DNA of 64,000 bases from Axinella damicornis (lineage: Eukaryota > Porifera > Demospongiae > Axinellida > Axinellidae). The stretch lies in contig OZ007509.1 in the NCBI GenBank assembly GCA_963931865.1, positions 9,919,625 through 9,983,624 of the forward strand. Reading direction: 5' to 3'. The translations under genes and the position numbers were made by a program. Below are positions 1-12,808 of this stretch, one piece after another. The notes beneath the pieces were generated by a model that saw only the letters and a list, made by a program, of their open reading frames with translations, ran no database searches and had not been told where the DNA came from. The first letter of the stretch is position 1, and each line of letters starts with the position of its first letter.

Positions 1-175
1 TGCTGCTCCCCGATTGCATACACGGGCCCAATGTTCTCGAACATTCTTCGCGGAGTTCGAGGTTCAGTAAATAAATTAAAGTACGAAGGTCGCGCGTCAC
101 TATAGTCTAGTCCCGCCCCACGAACATCCCACTTCCGTCACTCACAGACACACACACACACAGACATGTAAAATC
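1..175 (-). repeat. Dispersed repeat, inverted copy of 54303-54513
   Basis: The segment running from the GCTGCTCCCCGATTGCATAC start to the CA-rich tract is the reverse complement of the sequence at 54303-54513, including the motif ATGTTCTCGAACATTCTTCG and the GTGACGCGCGACCTTCGTAC block. It is truncated by the window edge, so its full length is unknown. No coding function is visible. Confidence 0.8.
146..166. repeat. (CA)n microsatellite
   Basis: A short interrupted CA run inside the dispersed repeat. The inverted copy near 54325-54341 carries the matching GT run. Confidence 0.8.
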
Positions 176-198
176 TTAATGTATTGATAATTACTATA

Positions 199-883
199 GT
201 GCTGGGCGATACTAGAATTGCTTTGCATATCACGATACCATTCCCACTTATCATGATATAGTTACTAAAATTACTAATAGACACTCGAATTTCAAAATAC
301 AACTTTCCATTTCCAATGTACAGATGAAACAGCAGAAACTACTGTAGTACTTTTAGAAACACAAAATGTTGACATTAGCAAGCAGGTCTGGCTGTATTAA
401 CAACACAGCCCGCTGTGCTGAATAATCTTGGGCAAGCGCACACACCACCTAAGAAATGGAACCAAAGATTCCAGTCTAGCTACGTAAATGAGAGTTTTTG
501 GCTACTCTGGCAGTCTGGCTAGTATCTACTATCTAGCTACTATCTAGCTAGCTTGAGCATAGATAGCTAGACTATATTATCTATGGCTTGAGCAACGCCT
601 ATAGGCATACATACCTTGCAATCAGTGATCCGACCGTCATTGTGCTTCGAAAATCCCAAACTCCATCGCAGTCAACAATTCTTCTCTCAGACGCTCAGTA
701 GGTATGGCCATTTTTTTCACGTGGCATGCGGGACTGACACAGACTGCGCATGCGTTAAGCGTTAGCGTAATGCCCCGGCGCGGCATGTGCAATGCCGCAA
801 TATTCGCGGACTAGTGACGATATACTAACGATATTTATAGGCTATCGATACTATCGTACGTATCGATACTATCACCCAGCACT
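199..883. mobile_element. Non-autonomous TIR element, hAT-like termini
   Basis: The segment starts AGTGCTGGGCGATA and ends with the exact reverse complement TATCGCCCAGCACT in near-identical form (TATCACCCAGCACT). The interior near both ends is rich in ATCGATA/ATCACGAT words. No ORF of note lies inside. The GCTGGGCGATA terminus resembles common short hAT-type elements, but I could not define a clean 8-bp target duplication, so the superfamily is inferred. Fragments with similar words occur near 49380-49450 and 51005-51060. Confidence 0.65.
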
Positions 884-885
884 AA

Positions 886-1460
886 TAATTACACTCCTAG
901 TAGGGGAAAAATTGTGCCGCGTAATATAATGTTACACTCCTGGTATACGAAAAATTGTGCTGCGTAATTACACTCCTGGTAAGGGAAAAATTGTGCCACG
1001 TAATGTAAATAACCTTTGACTACCTTAGGAATGGATTCTGACTACACTGTTGTGATCACTATCATGCAATGACCCAAGCGTACAATTTTGGTTCTGAAAC
1101 TCACCTTGGTGGTTGAGATACAATCGCTTTTGTCTTGCTGTGGCCGCCATTGCTCGAGCGCTCTCTCCGACTTCCGGTGGCAGTATCGTTCTTAGCAAAG
1201 GCACACGAAGATTCTGACCACATGGCCGTGATCACTGTCGTTCACTGACGCTTACATGCTAAAACTCACCGTGCTGGCAAAGTTGTAAGTGCTGTAATAA
1301 CTTCGTGTCTTCCCTTCGGCCGCCATTGCTAGCGATCGAAAGAGCGTGGTTGCCACATGGCATGTGCGTTAATTGGAACTAACTGCGATACTTAGCTTTC
1401 GCTACGGCGAGGCCCCGCAGGCGTTGCAATGGCTACCAGGAGTGCGGTTGCCCCTCGTAT
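886..1460 (+). repeat. Repeat family A, copy 1 (tandem array)
   Basis: First of four head-to-tail copies. The 5' part holds three short repeats of the word ACACTCCTGGTAAGGGAAAAA. The body carries a GATTCTGACTACAC / CCGTACAATTTTGG / CTCACCTTGGTGGTGGAGAT series, and the copy ends in GGCTACCAGGAGTGCGGTTG followed by CCCCTCG. ACTCCTGGT at the front and ACCAGGAGT at the back are reverse complements, so the unit may itself be an old TIR element. No protein function is recognised. Confidence 0.8.
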
Positions 1461-1469
1461 AATATAATA

Positions 1470-2065
1470 TAATTAATGTAAATAACTCGTTCGAGTGATA
1501 GGAATGGCGTACGAAGATTCTGACTACACCTTCATGATCGCTACGATGCACTGTCCCAACCGTACAATTTTGGTGCTAAAACTCACCTTGGTGGTGGAGA
1601 TACAAGCGATTTTGTTGTGCCGTCGGCCGCCATTGTTCAATCGCTCTCTTCGACGTTGGTTGCCAGTACAGTCTTACGAAGGCCCCACAAAGATTCTGAC
1701 CACACGGCCGTGATCGCTGTCGCTTACATGCCGAAACCCACCGTGCTGGCTAAGTTGTGAGTGCTATAATAATGTCTTGTCTTCCTTTTGGTCGCCATTG
1801 CTCGCGATCGACTGAGCGGGGTTGCCACGTGGCATGTGCGTTAATTGGAACAAATTGCGATACTTATCTTGAGCTACGCGACATGGCAGGTTGCAGCGCG
1901 GCTACTTTATGAATGGTACTTGAGAGCACTCTAAATCATTTCTGATCTGCCCTGTATATAGCTATCATGGTACTCATGTGATGTGTGATAATTGGAACGA
2001 ACTGTCACACTTAGCTTGTGCTACCATTTAACCGCGGCTACCAGGAGTGCGGTTGCCCCTCGATA
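1470..2065 (+). repeat. Repeat family A, copy 2
   Basis: Head-to-tail with copy 1. It contains a 72-codon open frame (1495-1713) that aligns along its length with frames of 69 and 72 codons in copies 3 and 4. The shared words are TILVLKLTL, VEIQA and SYEGPTKILTT. These frames are probably incidental to low divergence between copies, because the equivalent frame is broken in copies 1 and 5. Confidence 0.8.
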
Positions 2066-2845
2066 AATAGTTAAATAATTAACGTTTGACTACTTAGGAA
2101 TGGCCTGCAAAGATTCTGACTACACCGTCGTGATCGCTATCATGCACTGTCCTCACCGTACAATTTTGGTGCTGAAACTCACCTTGTTGGTGGAGATACA
2201 AGCGCTTTTGTCGTGCCATCGGCCGCCATTGCTCGATCGCTCTCTTCGAAGTTCGTCGCCAGTACAGTCATACAAAGGGCCCACAAAGATTCTGACCACA
2301 CAACCGTAATCGCTGTTGTTCACTGACACTTACATGCCAAAACTCACAGTGCTGGCAAAGTTGTAAGTGCTGTTATAATTTCGTGTCTTCCCTTTGGTCG
2401 CCATTGCTCGCGATCGACTGAGCGTGGTTGCCACGTGGCATGTGCGTTATTTAGAACGAATTGCAATAGTTAGCTTGTGCTACAGTACGTGAGTCGCAAC
2501 TGTACTGGGGTTGCAAAGCGGCTACTTGAGAAATAATCTTCCCATATATAGCTATCATGGTACTCACGTGATGTGTGATAATTGGAACGAACTGTCGCCT
2601 TAGCTTGTGCTACCGTAAATTTTAGGTTGGTTGTCCAAAAAATTCGGAATGCAAAACTGCAAAAAGTATCACGTGACTTGAATCCGCCAATAGAATCCAA
2701 GTTGTCAGGTGACAACTTCGATTCTATTGGTGGATTCAAGTCACGTGATACTTTGCAGTTTTGCATTCCGAGTTTAGACGGAGCAAGCAACCTGAAAAAC
2801 CCAGTACCATTAACCACGGCTACCAGGAGTGCGGTCGCCCCTCGT
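2066..2845 (+). repeat. Repeat family A, copy 3 (interrupted)
   Basis: Third tandem copy, with the same body and the same GGCTACCAGGAGTGCGG end. It is longer than its neighbours because a 128-bp palindromic insertion sits at 2644-2771. A second internal boundary near 2530-2600 repeats the AGCTATCATGGTACTCA word also seen in copy 2. Confidence 0.8.
2644..2771. mobile_element. Hairpin (palindromic) insertion in copy 3
   Basis: Two arms of about 63 bp are reverse complements with only a 2-base centre (GTTGTCA gg TGACAAC) and a few mismatches or one indel. The outer ends are TCGGAATGC and GCATTCCGA. It is absent from the other copies of the host repeat, so it is an insertion and not part of the family. 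It probably represents a foldback MITE. Confidence 0.8.
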
Positions 2846-3310
2846 AATTAACGTAAATAATTATTTCAAGTAAGTGATAGGAGTGGCGTACAAAGATTCC
2901 GACTACTCCTTCATGATCGCTATCATGCACACTCCCAACCATACAATTTTGGTACTGAAACTCACCTTGGTGGTGGAGATACAAGCGCTTTTGTTGTGCC
3001 GTCGGCCGCCATTGCTCGATCGCTCTCTTAGACGTTGGTTACCAGTACAGTCTTACGAAGGCTCCACAAAGATTCTGACCACACAGCTGTGATCACTGTT
3101 GCTCACATGCCGAAACTCACCATGCTGGCGAAGTTGTGAGCGCTGTAATAAGTTCTTGTCTTCCCTTTGGACACCATTGCCGACTCGATCAACCAAACGT
3201 GGTCCTCACATAACATGTGCGTTAATTGGAATGGACTGCAACGTGTAGCTTGCACGACCAGCGAGTTGTAACCGGTTGCAATGTGGCTTCAAGTGTGTGG
3301 TTGCCCCTCG
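2846..3310 (+). repeat. Repeat family A, copy 4
   Basis: Last tandem copy, ending in GTGTGGTTGCCCCTCG. It begins with the same GTGATAGGAGTGGCGTACAA junction as copy 2, so copies 2 and 4 are more alike than copies 2 and 3. This suggests the array grew by duplication of a two-unit block. Confidence 0.75.
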
Positions 3311-6300
3311 AAGTAAAAAACTCATCCACCCACCAACAAAAAAATTCCGTACAAAAACCCCTGGTTAGCCATTATGTTCTTGGATCCCAGGGTGGTCATG
3401 ATAGGCCCCAAGGCGGTACATGCATTGCATGAGTGTGGTTTTGCTGCCTAATTACAACCAAGCCACTTCTTACAAGTGAATGTTAACCAGCCTCGTTCCC
3501 AGGTCTCCGCCCAGATTTTGTCTCGCAGCTGTGGAGAAAAATCGGTGAAATTTATCACGTGATGTGTGCCACTGGCTTCCGGTTATGGATCTGGATGTCT
3601 ATTGCTTTACCTCTTTACTAACCGTAGATTGGATATAGTGTATTACTAGAAGTGACGTCCACTGAAAAGTAGTTCATCAGTTAATTAAATCGTGGGTTGA
3701 TGTCTTGTTACTTCACCATGTCAAGTAAAGTTGCACCTACATAGTTAGTATATATACCACTACAAAGCCACCTTAAGGTATGCATTTCATGCGCTCCAGA
3801 ATAGTGATAATAATGTGTAGCTGTGAATGCAGACCTTACTGAATTTCTCTGTCATCTCCCACAGGGACAAGTCAAGTTTCAGAAATACTGACGTGTTTGT
3901 TAGGTGATACTCTGAACTTCTCAATATTGATGTATGTGCGTGCGTATACATGTTATTTCAGCATGACCTACGCCTGTTAGCATACTGTTTCACTATTCAC
4001 ATGTAAGTGCGCACAACAGTAAACCATGTGCATTTGCCTAGGACACTGCTTTGGCCAATCCCCAGTCCTCATAATTGCTGACCGAGAAACGAAGCAATTA
4101 ATCATGCTGCAAGGCGGTCAAATCTGAGCTATCGTATAATGTATAAGTATGTCACTCAGACTCAATGCTGCAAGTGCATGCATGGGCATACTGATGCAGT
4201 GAATGTCCTCCATGCTGTATAAGTACCTGAACTGGTATTTATACCACAGAGCAGAGGGTTGGAGCTACAAAAATGATTTTGGGTGTCACGGTTGCTTCAT
4301 TTATACTTACCAGGTTGAACTTCCTTTTCAGTAGCTTGCGAAATGGAATGATGTATTTGGTAATAATTTGGTGTGGCTACCAATCACGTTTGGAAAGTCT
4401 GTATGCTATGCAGCATGGGCTGCTAGGAAGAGTTGATAGTGAGTCAGACTGTATACTGTCCCTTAGTTCTGGTGATATCCTGATCTGTATATTTTGTGCT
4501 TGCGTGTTGTAAGCGTGTTTAAAACAACAAGGGACTCGCGAGTTTCGTTCAAGAGTTGTACCGTACTATATATAGTCTTGCATGCAATAACGTTAATATT
4601 AATTAGGTATTATCGGTTGATGAACACTGCCAGAGTGTACATGTAGGTGAAATGCATTTTCCTAAATGAAAGTATATTCATAATGTAGCAAAGCAAGAAC
4701 CCATAATCACTTTTAGGCCACCATCAGTTCAGCATGTTCTTGCTTAACTCATTCCCCGCCAATAAGGAAAAAGTCTTACAAACATAACTAGTTTGCTTGT
4801 GAGCCTCATGTGCGTGTTCGGGGTCTGGGAACGAGACTTGGATGCCCAAGAATCTAAGCTATTTGATGACGTAATTCAAAGTATAGATACGTACCGTATA
4901 ATATTATAGTATTTCTAGTATTCACACGTTATAACATCTGTGACCCCAGTAGGGTCACATTGTGGCTGGGAATGAGTTTTAAGCACAAGTCATAATTATA
5001 CGTGACTGAAACCTGACTCAATTGCTGAAAAAAGGATACTGACACAACAGTGACATCAAGAATTGAAAGTGTCATGACGGTTCTTTTGCAGTCATAAAGA
5101 GTTAACCAGCTGCCATGTAGCTATGTCCTCTGTGATTATTAAGTCGTACCGAGACACATGTAGATCATCGATTGATATCAACAAATATTGTGATAACTGA
5201 TATCTAGCTTAAGTATAGGCACCTGTTAGAACTATTATTACATCACTAGTACTACTGGTACATGTAGTGAGCTTCATGTTGCAAATGTACACATGTAGTT
5301 ATAGCTTTATACGTATGTACGATAGAGCCCTTGCATGACAACTTTAAATGTACACCCTGGGAATTGAGGGCAGTGTTGGTTGGTGGTGGGTGCATCCTGA
5401 GACCAATAATTACAATGCCTGAGTGTTCCAAGGGTGTTTATAGTCTGAATGAGGGGCCTATCTTACTTAAACCAGATCCCATAGCAATGGATTTCTTCAC
5501 AGTCCTGCTTCACCCACACATAGCTATTTTCCACCGAGAAATACTATCTAAGACTACCAATCCAGCTAATGTTCGGTCTCAGTCCCAATTTTCAAGTCAG
5601 ATCATCCTGACATGGTTAATTGCCCTGCTACAATCATCACCCATGACGTCTACTACATGGTATATACCTGGCATGGTATCCGATAGTTTTAATGTGCTAG
5701 TTGCACGCCACCTACTCCAATCCTATTATGTATGGTTATGTATCAAGAAGATAATTGTTTTCATCTCCGAAAGTAGCTAAATCCCTCAGAAGATTCTGCC
5801 TCAAGTAGTAAGGCCAGCAGCTTTCTCAAATATCCTGACTGTCAGCCTGAATGACAGCAGATGCAGTACGCTAGCTCAATAATTATTATTGCAAATGTCA
5901 CAGCACTATATATGTTGTCTGCATTGTATGCATGCAGTGTGCCATCTTTTGTACTGGACAGAGAAGACCTCTCCTGTGGGAGAGGAGAACCGGTATCAAG
6001 GTAAGGGATGGTGTTTCCGGACAGTAGGGACACGGCCCTATCTTTCGCTCTGTAGGAGTAGTTTTTGCTAGCGAACTGCCCAGCGCCGGTAGTTCGAAGT
6101 TAGAGTATACATGCGCACTGACTAAAAGGAGCGGATACGAGAGCCATGAAGTGCGCTGTCTGGAATTACAATACCTTCCGGAAATCGTCGTGTTCCTGCC
6201 AAAATTTGAATGTTTACCGCAGAATGGTGCAGATGCCAACCAATTAGATGAGAGCAATATTCCCCACACGTTGCCACCTGCCGGAATGGTATGCTATTGC

Positions 6301-6487
6301 TGTGTAATGCAGCTAATTACCACCGGAATTTATTGCATGTCTCTCAGCTTACTGCCATGTTCAAGCTGTTCAGTAGTTCTTGTCATGTTTTCATGAGTTG
6401 AATGTGAAGGTGTTTGCTTCCAATATCATAGTCAGAGTATAGGGTCAAAAAATGGGTTAGCTCAGTGCCAATAACACTTGTACTCAG
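3311..6487. other. Unassigned region downstream of the tandem array
   Basis: No gene is recognised. An AGCCTCGTTCCCAGGTCTCC word near 3490 and its approximate reverse complement GGTCTGGGAACGAGACT near 4827 could be the ends of a Mutator-like TIR element of about 1.35 kb, but only about 17 bp match. Open frames at 4273-4512 and 5331-5780 have no recognisable domain. A copy of the TTTCCGGACAGTA element (see 61498-61680) lies near 6017-6190. Confidence 0.4.
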
Positions 6488-6641
6488 CAGCCCACTCCCG
6501 CTTTTGACTGGAGGAGGATTGTTAGGTATAAACTTGCCATTGTTGATGAGTCCAGGAAAGGGTTACAACTTTCAATTGATGATCCCTCTTCATATTTTGC
6601 ACTGACTGACTGCTGCATCTCCCTCATTGACAAGTGTACAG
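6488..6641 (+). CDS. Possible exon of an unrecognised plus-strand gene
   Basis: An open frame follows an acceptor-like CTTGTACTCAG and ends at a GT donor after TGTACAG. It would encode about 51 residues including FDWRRIVRYKLAIVDESRKG and SYFALTDCCISLIDKC. The single leftover base pairs in phase with the two-base start of the candidate exon at 7022, giving a continuous reading frame. No family is recognised. This may be the 3' part of a gene whose earlier exons I could not find, or chance. Confidence 0.3.
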
Positions 6642-7021
6642 GTAGTGCGATGTATTTCACCTTGCATCACTACAATTTGCCTCCAAGATCTGATGTTCTC
6701 TGTTCTTCATCTATATCCATGCATTTGTAGGGTTCCCTTGGTAACTGAGTAATGTAGTCGTGTGTCAGCTAAGTTTCAATTGAGACAGCTGGTCTCTCCC
6801 AAATGGACTAGGTCCACCTTCACCACCTGTCGTGCACAGCCAGCAATGTGGTACGCTCTTCAGACTCGGTGTAATGTGCTCCATTTGTGCACTTCAAACT
6901 TTGGGCTTTGAAATAAATGAGGGACTGCTTCCCAGAGTCCACTTCCATAGAGAGCCTGACTGTTCATTGTGAATTTGAACTCTATTCATCTTGATTTCTG
7001 TTTATGATACTCAATCATCAG

Positions 7022-7188
7022 TCACTCACGTCATGATTGACATACCGTCCCAGAATGCCAGTATTCGATGGACATTCTCTGTATGGCAGATGTGTTTCGA
7101 GGAAACTGTCCTGCTACTCAGAGTCACATGTACCTCTGACAATGTTCAAAGCAGAAAAGAATTCGAAACAGTGTGGCAGAAACTTTAG
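7022..7188 (+). CDS. Possible terminal exon of the same unrecognised gene
   Basis: It follows an acceptor (TACTCAATCATCAG) and remains open for 54 codons to a TAG. The residues include THVMIDIPSQNASIRWTFSV and CFEETVLLLRV, a hydrophobic/aromatic alternation typical of beta structure. It joins exon 6488-6641 in phase across a 380-bp intron. The function is not recognised and the support is only phase, open frame and splice words. Confidence 0.3.
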
Positions 7189-10100
7189 TGTTTCATCAGC
7201 TAAATCGTCCAGTTACGTACTCATCCTCCCAGGTACAATGACTTAAAACTTTCCATCTTGATTCCAGGCATGGACGTCTTTCACCTAACTATATACTGAG
7301 CTTTATTGTAAGAAGATTTGTTGTACAACTATATGACATACTATCCGTCTCATTCAACCTCACTGAAGGAATATTGTTTGGCATATCTACCTTTCCATCA
7401 GAGATATTACCAAGGCTCAAGTTGGCTTATTAATCCTCTCTTCAGAATCTTATCAGCAGATTATACCGATGAGCTTGAGCACTAGATGTTTTTCCACCAT
7501 AACTGCATGATGATGTCATATTAAACGATTATTGGAAGACGAGCGCTAGCAGGAGAGCATATCCACTGCAAGGACTAAAGATGCTTTGCTGTGTTTTTTT
7601 TTCTTGCAATTTAGCACTAAGTCGGATGATTTGTCTAGTACAGTGTAATAAGTCTTACCATGATTACTGGAATGTCCCATAATGATCAGTCATCAGCAGA
7701 GACCATGCATCATGTACAGTGAAAAGACTTGCAAGTAACTAGAAGAAATTTATAATACATTGTACCACAAGACATCATTGATTGAATTATGATTATTGTT
7801 CCAGTTGGTAATTGCCAATTGAAGACTGTGCATGTTATTCTTGTCCTTGTATTACATCCTCTAGTTGAATGTTACAGTTCTGAATGGAAATTTGCTTTGT
7901 TGCATGCAGTTGTCCTATCCCCATGTGATTGCCCTTTTACCTTCATTATCCTGTTAGGCATGAACTGTGAGGTACTGCGAGGCATACCCATCCAACATCC
8001 ATTTCCAGGATCCATCCTAACGGAATGGAAGGTTCTCTCGTATACCACCTGAATGCTTCAGTCATCATCAAAACGTGGTGCAAAAACACGAGATCCATCC
8101 TGATATTCCTCAGTCAGTGACATCCAATTACATCACCATGTGTAGAAAATTACAAAATTACATTGCACACCAGGTTGCAGCATTTCCTCTTTACAGCATC
8201 ACTCTTTTTTCATGGCTTTCAGTACACTCACAACTTCACACAAGTGCTGTTGTGGCCATCCAGCTGAGCCTGGACATGCCATGCTGTTTTTACCCTTCAG
8301 ATGAACCTACCCTAACCTATTGCCTTATGAATGTAATGAAGAGAACATGAGTGAAACCCTACAAGTTATCCTGTATCGTTTTACCCTTTTACGTTCCAGC
8401 CAAGAGCCACTCATCAACAATTAAGCAATTCCTGCCAAATGAGTGCTTGTACCGACTGAATAAAGTTTCATAGCCAGAAATCAGGTCCTATACAAGTCTA
8501 GAACTCTGTTTTCTAAGCCCATTCGTGCAAAGTACCAGTACCCAGTACAAACCAAAGACATTCCACGGCTGAGCCTGGACATGCCATGCTGTTCATACGT
8601 GCACCCTTCAGGTGAACCTGCCCTAACCCATTACCTTATGAATGTAATGAAGAGAACATGAGTGAAACCTTACAACACCCTGTAACGTTTTGTCCTGTTA
8701 TATTGAAGCCAAGTAAAACGTATTCAAGCTTGTACCACAGTTATATAGAAATGTGTGCATGAGCTATAATGTGACCATGAAAATTTTAAATGACGTGATG
8801 TGGTGGCTTTAAACAGACATGTAGCTACCTAACAGTTTTCATTTAAAAGTAGTTAGCTACTCAACCCATTACATATACCCCTAGCTGGTTAAACTACACA
8901 TGGCTAGATATCTACTAGATGACTTTCTTATCAATAAGCTTTCTCAAGTGTGGCATGCATGGCTGATTCAGAAGTGAAAAGTACTAATGGCAGCATTCTC
9001 TTAAAGACCAATTTTCACAAAGCAAAGTACACATTTAAAATTGTTCCCAAGATCATCTGCATGGAATATAATGTTGCACAAGAGAAACAGTAATGTATGC
9101 GAAAAAGAAAAAGGTTTTTCTTGCACGTGAAGCAGTCTTATAGTAGGCAAAGTGGGTGGGGATTAACAAGCTCAATTCTTTGATTATTATCATCTCCTCT
9201 CCTAATGCTCAATCAGGATCCCATGGCAATGAATACACTGCTATAACATGATGTTGAATAATTGATTCTGCATGCATGAGCCTTGAAGGCCATCGCGTGT
9301 ACTAGTTATTGCATGAGTGCAAGGGCTATACGTCGAATATTGGCATCGAGCCCGAGGGCCGCAGGCCCGAGGGCGAGTGCCAATATTATGACGTACAGCC
9401 TGCACACTCATGCAATATCTAGTTTGTTGCATGATACTGGCATTGTGGTCAGTGCCATATATTATATATATATTGGCATAGCAGTACCTTTGAACTTGTA
9501 GGGTATCATGTAACAAATTATAATACAACACTAATGTATGAGACCACTCACCAGGCATTGAGATATCATATTTCCTGTTACCTAGGCAGCACCATGCAAG
9601 AGGTAGATATATGAATTCCAAAGTGCTGCTTAGGCAATGGGATATATCTTTTCTGTGATACCATTCAAAAGCTGTAAAATTAACTCTTTCTTTAATTGTA
9701 TCTAGCAGCACATTCAGAAAAAAGATAGCCCTTTCATTGGTACAGAGACAGACCTGCCCCTAGCTTTAGTATTTCATTTAGACTAGTACTTACATTGCAA
9801 TCAACCCTTCATGACAACATTTTCATGATTTTTTTGGTGAACACTTGCCAATGTTCCTGTCTTTCCTTGCTATCATAATAGCTATTGTGGTTGTTGCATT
9901 GGGCAACATTGTAAGGTAATGCAAATAACAACAATCCGGAAAGATGTGCGATGTACGATGATTCCGACAACACCATCCATGGTCACTAGTGTGCACTAAG
10001 TTAAACTCAACTTGATGTGAAGTTACGAGCATGTTGGCCACCACTGCTCGCTTTGACTGTTGTTGCACTATATGAGATCATACGTGTGTGTTGATTGGGA

Positions 10101-12600
10101 TAGCTACCCACAGGATGAGAGTAAGACTTGAAGCACACCTTTACAAGAAATTGTAAATTGATTGTTCTGAGATCTGAGCACACCAATTGCACTAACAGAA
10201 ATGCTGTTACCACTTGTATAAGGATTTCTTGTCTGTCTGCTTTTTTGATTGCATGATAACCACACATAACGCACAATAACCGTGCAGAGATAATTACTGC
10301 AATAACCATGCAGAGGTAATAATTACTGGCATGAAACAATTTTTGGCTGTCAGTTAAGCGTACACCATGACATGCTTAAATTGATGTTCACAAATTCCAC
10401 GTAATACTTAAGATTGGTTGTATCGTGTGTGCCTGCACATGCATGCGTGTGTTTGTTTATACGTAATGAAAATGCCCCAGTACATGAAACAGAGCAGCAA
10501 GAAGACCCACAATAACAGTTAATATTGCTGTAAGCAGATCATCACCGTACAGGATGTAGGAGGATTCATCCCTGTTCCCTGTTTCTGTTCTCAGCTCAGC
10601 TGATTCAATCAGGTGTGCAGTTGTGTTGAAGACCTCTTACACCTTAAAGGAACATGCAGGTTCTTTAGAACTCTGCATGCTTGTGTGTCAGTAAAGGGGA
10701 AACTGACTGCAATTCATGCAAAGCTTCCAGTAGCTAAGGTATACCTCGGTGGAACATCAAAGCATTCCTTCGGCTCCTTTGAGAATGTATGTTTTCACTA
10801 CGTCAAAGGCTTGATGGTTTATAGAAGACCGCACTGTCTTTGTACCCCATTACCTGCTGCATAGTTTGTAATGTGGAGTTAACAACAGTTTGATGGAACA
10901 CACAGGAGACTGCAATTGTACCCTAAACACAACATGATGGGCTGGCAAAGCAGAGGGCTTCTTGCAAGTGTGTTGTGGGATTCTGCAGGTATTTAGTACA
11001 TAGACACCTACACACAGCCCATATCAGATTACTTTGCACACTCCAAAATAAAACCTGAACTATTGCAGTAAGGAGCTTCTAACTCCATTATATCATTATT
11101 TATAATTCTTTGTAGTTCTTTTGTTTGGTAACGGAATACAGTGACACTTGTGACCCCAAATTACAATGGAGAACACTAGGAATGAGTTGAGACATATCAG
11201 TAATGTATGGAAGAACAAGCCTCTAATGTTTATGGTGGCTGATATTTCTTTCATGCATGAACTTCGATATGAGATGTTACAATGCACCTAACATGTATTA
11301 ATGTGATGGTCAGTGGAACCTTTGGGATAATTGAACATTAGTCTCTAAATAGTAATGAGTTTTTGACAAAGATCAGTGACAGCTAACTGACCATATTATG
11401 GTAACTCTGCATGGTTATTGTGAACAATTACAGTAACCCACTGCACATTAATACAGAATCTCTGCACGGTTTTTAATCAAGCATGCACTAGTAACCCAAT
11501 TTCGGGTTATATATTGGATGTAGCTAGGTAGCAAAATAATTGTAGGTCAGATTTGGTGGTTCATTGGAACTCCCTATAGTTTCTGGTTGTGACTGACCAA
11601 TTTTCTCTATCTTCCTATGTATAGTTTATGCACACCTGGGGAACTATTGTGAAGCTCCCAACTGAGGGGCTGATTAACGGCAAGTATCGCAGTTGCTACA
11701 AAAGCAAGTAGGTGTATGTACTCACCACGATGACGTGTTCACTATTCCATACCAATTCTAACTTCACAGGCCATAAAAGTGAAGGCCCACCTGTACTGCT
11801 GAGTATGTATATAATGTTGGATTACTGACGTGAAGTGATCCATCAACATCTTGATATCCTCACTTCCTGTCCACATAATAGTTTACATGCCAAAACTTTC
11901 TTGTAGTTTGTGTGTGCGCATGTGTGCCGTTGAAATTGAAATTGGTACCTTAATTCTTCATTGTGTCTAGCTGGGAAATGTGAAACAACTCACTAGCTGC
12001 ATATAGCTATTGTATAAGATCAGTATTGTCAAGGTATACTGCGATGAATAATGATCTCATTCCACTTGCTTTTAGAAACAAACTACTGTCGAGTCACTGT
12101 CATGCAAAACAATAATACATCTCATGGAGGAGTTCCTTGGTCACTACATTTAAGATATTCACTCTGCAATAGTGCTGGACATTAATTCAGTATGTTACAT
12201 GGCATGCACTCCTTTGTGGCACTGAATTATCATCCCAGCAGTGGGTACACTCCTTCACTGATTTGCCACGGCTTCTTTCAAAGTGGTGGTGAGGTTTTGG
12301 TGATTATCTGCATGATGCACTCCTCTAGGATTCTGGAAGTACATGGCTTCCATGAGTGTGGGATGTTTGCATCTACCACTGATGTGGAGTGGGTGCAGTA
12401 CCTTGAAGCCCAACAGTACCTTTGTTTCATTAGAGGGAAATACTTGTGGTTACTGCCAAAACTACCGGGGAGATTTGTTGGTTGATGATGCATGGTATAC
12501 CCGCACAAGTAGGAATGTCTATGAAATGAAACAATTTGGTTCACTATTCAAACATGATCAGACATTCTGCAGATAATTATGTGGATATAGCAAAGGTGTA
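7189..12600. other. Unassigned, mostly unique AT-rich DNA
   Basis: Several 60-150 codon open frames exist on both strands (for example 7789-8052, 9241-9711, 10613-10864 and 12192-12485), but none shows a domain, a splice context or composition that supports coding. A diverged direct repeat around 8265-8350 and 8570-8665 shares TGGACATGCCATGCTGTT and CTTATGAATGTAATGAAGAG. Confidence 0.5.
9306..9419. repeat. Inverted repeat with GGGCCGCAGGCCC core
   Basis: The arms beginning ATTGCATGAGTGCA and ending TGCACACTCATGCAAT are complementary around the GC-rich centre GCCCGAGGGCCGCAGGCCCG. The surrounding DNA is AT-rich, so the core stands out sharply. A flanking GTTGCATGATACTGGCATTG word recurs at 17322 in the Msx intron. 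It is probably a short foldback element. Confidence 0.65.
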
Positions 12601-12808
12601 TACAGTGAAACCTCCAATAGCAGACTCTCGATCCCCGTAATATGGATGGAACTCAGTACAAAGATGCTTTTTAAGGTCCCAAATATTTGGTTTCCCGATG
12701 GTTCTAACACATCAATTTTGAACCTCTGACAACCTCTCTACGAAGGACAAAAAATCCTGAATTTATATTGCTCCCCAGTGGTGTCCTGGTTATAGAGGCT
12801 CCACTGTA
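12601..12808. mobile_element. Mariner-type MITE
   Basis: The 208-bp segment begins TACAGTGAAACCTCC and ends GAGGCTCCACTGTA, its approximate reverse complement, with TA at both outer ends. The CAGTG(G/A)AACCTC terminus is typical of Tc1/mariner-derived MITEs. No ORF is present. Confidence 0.7.

Noticed and set aside
9241..9711. 156-codon minus frame
   Set aside because: It crosses an inverted repeat and has no recognisable domain or composition bias.
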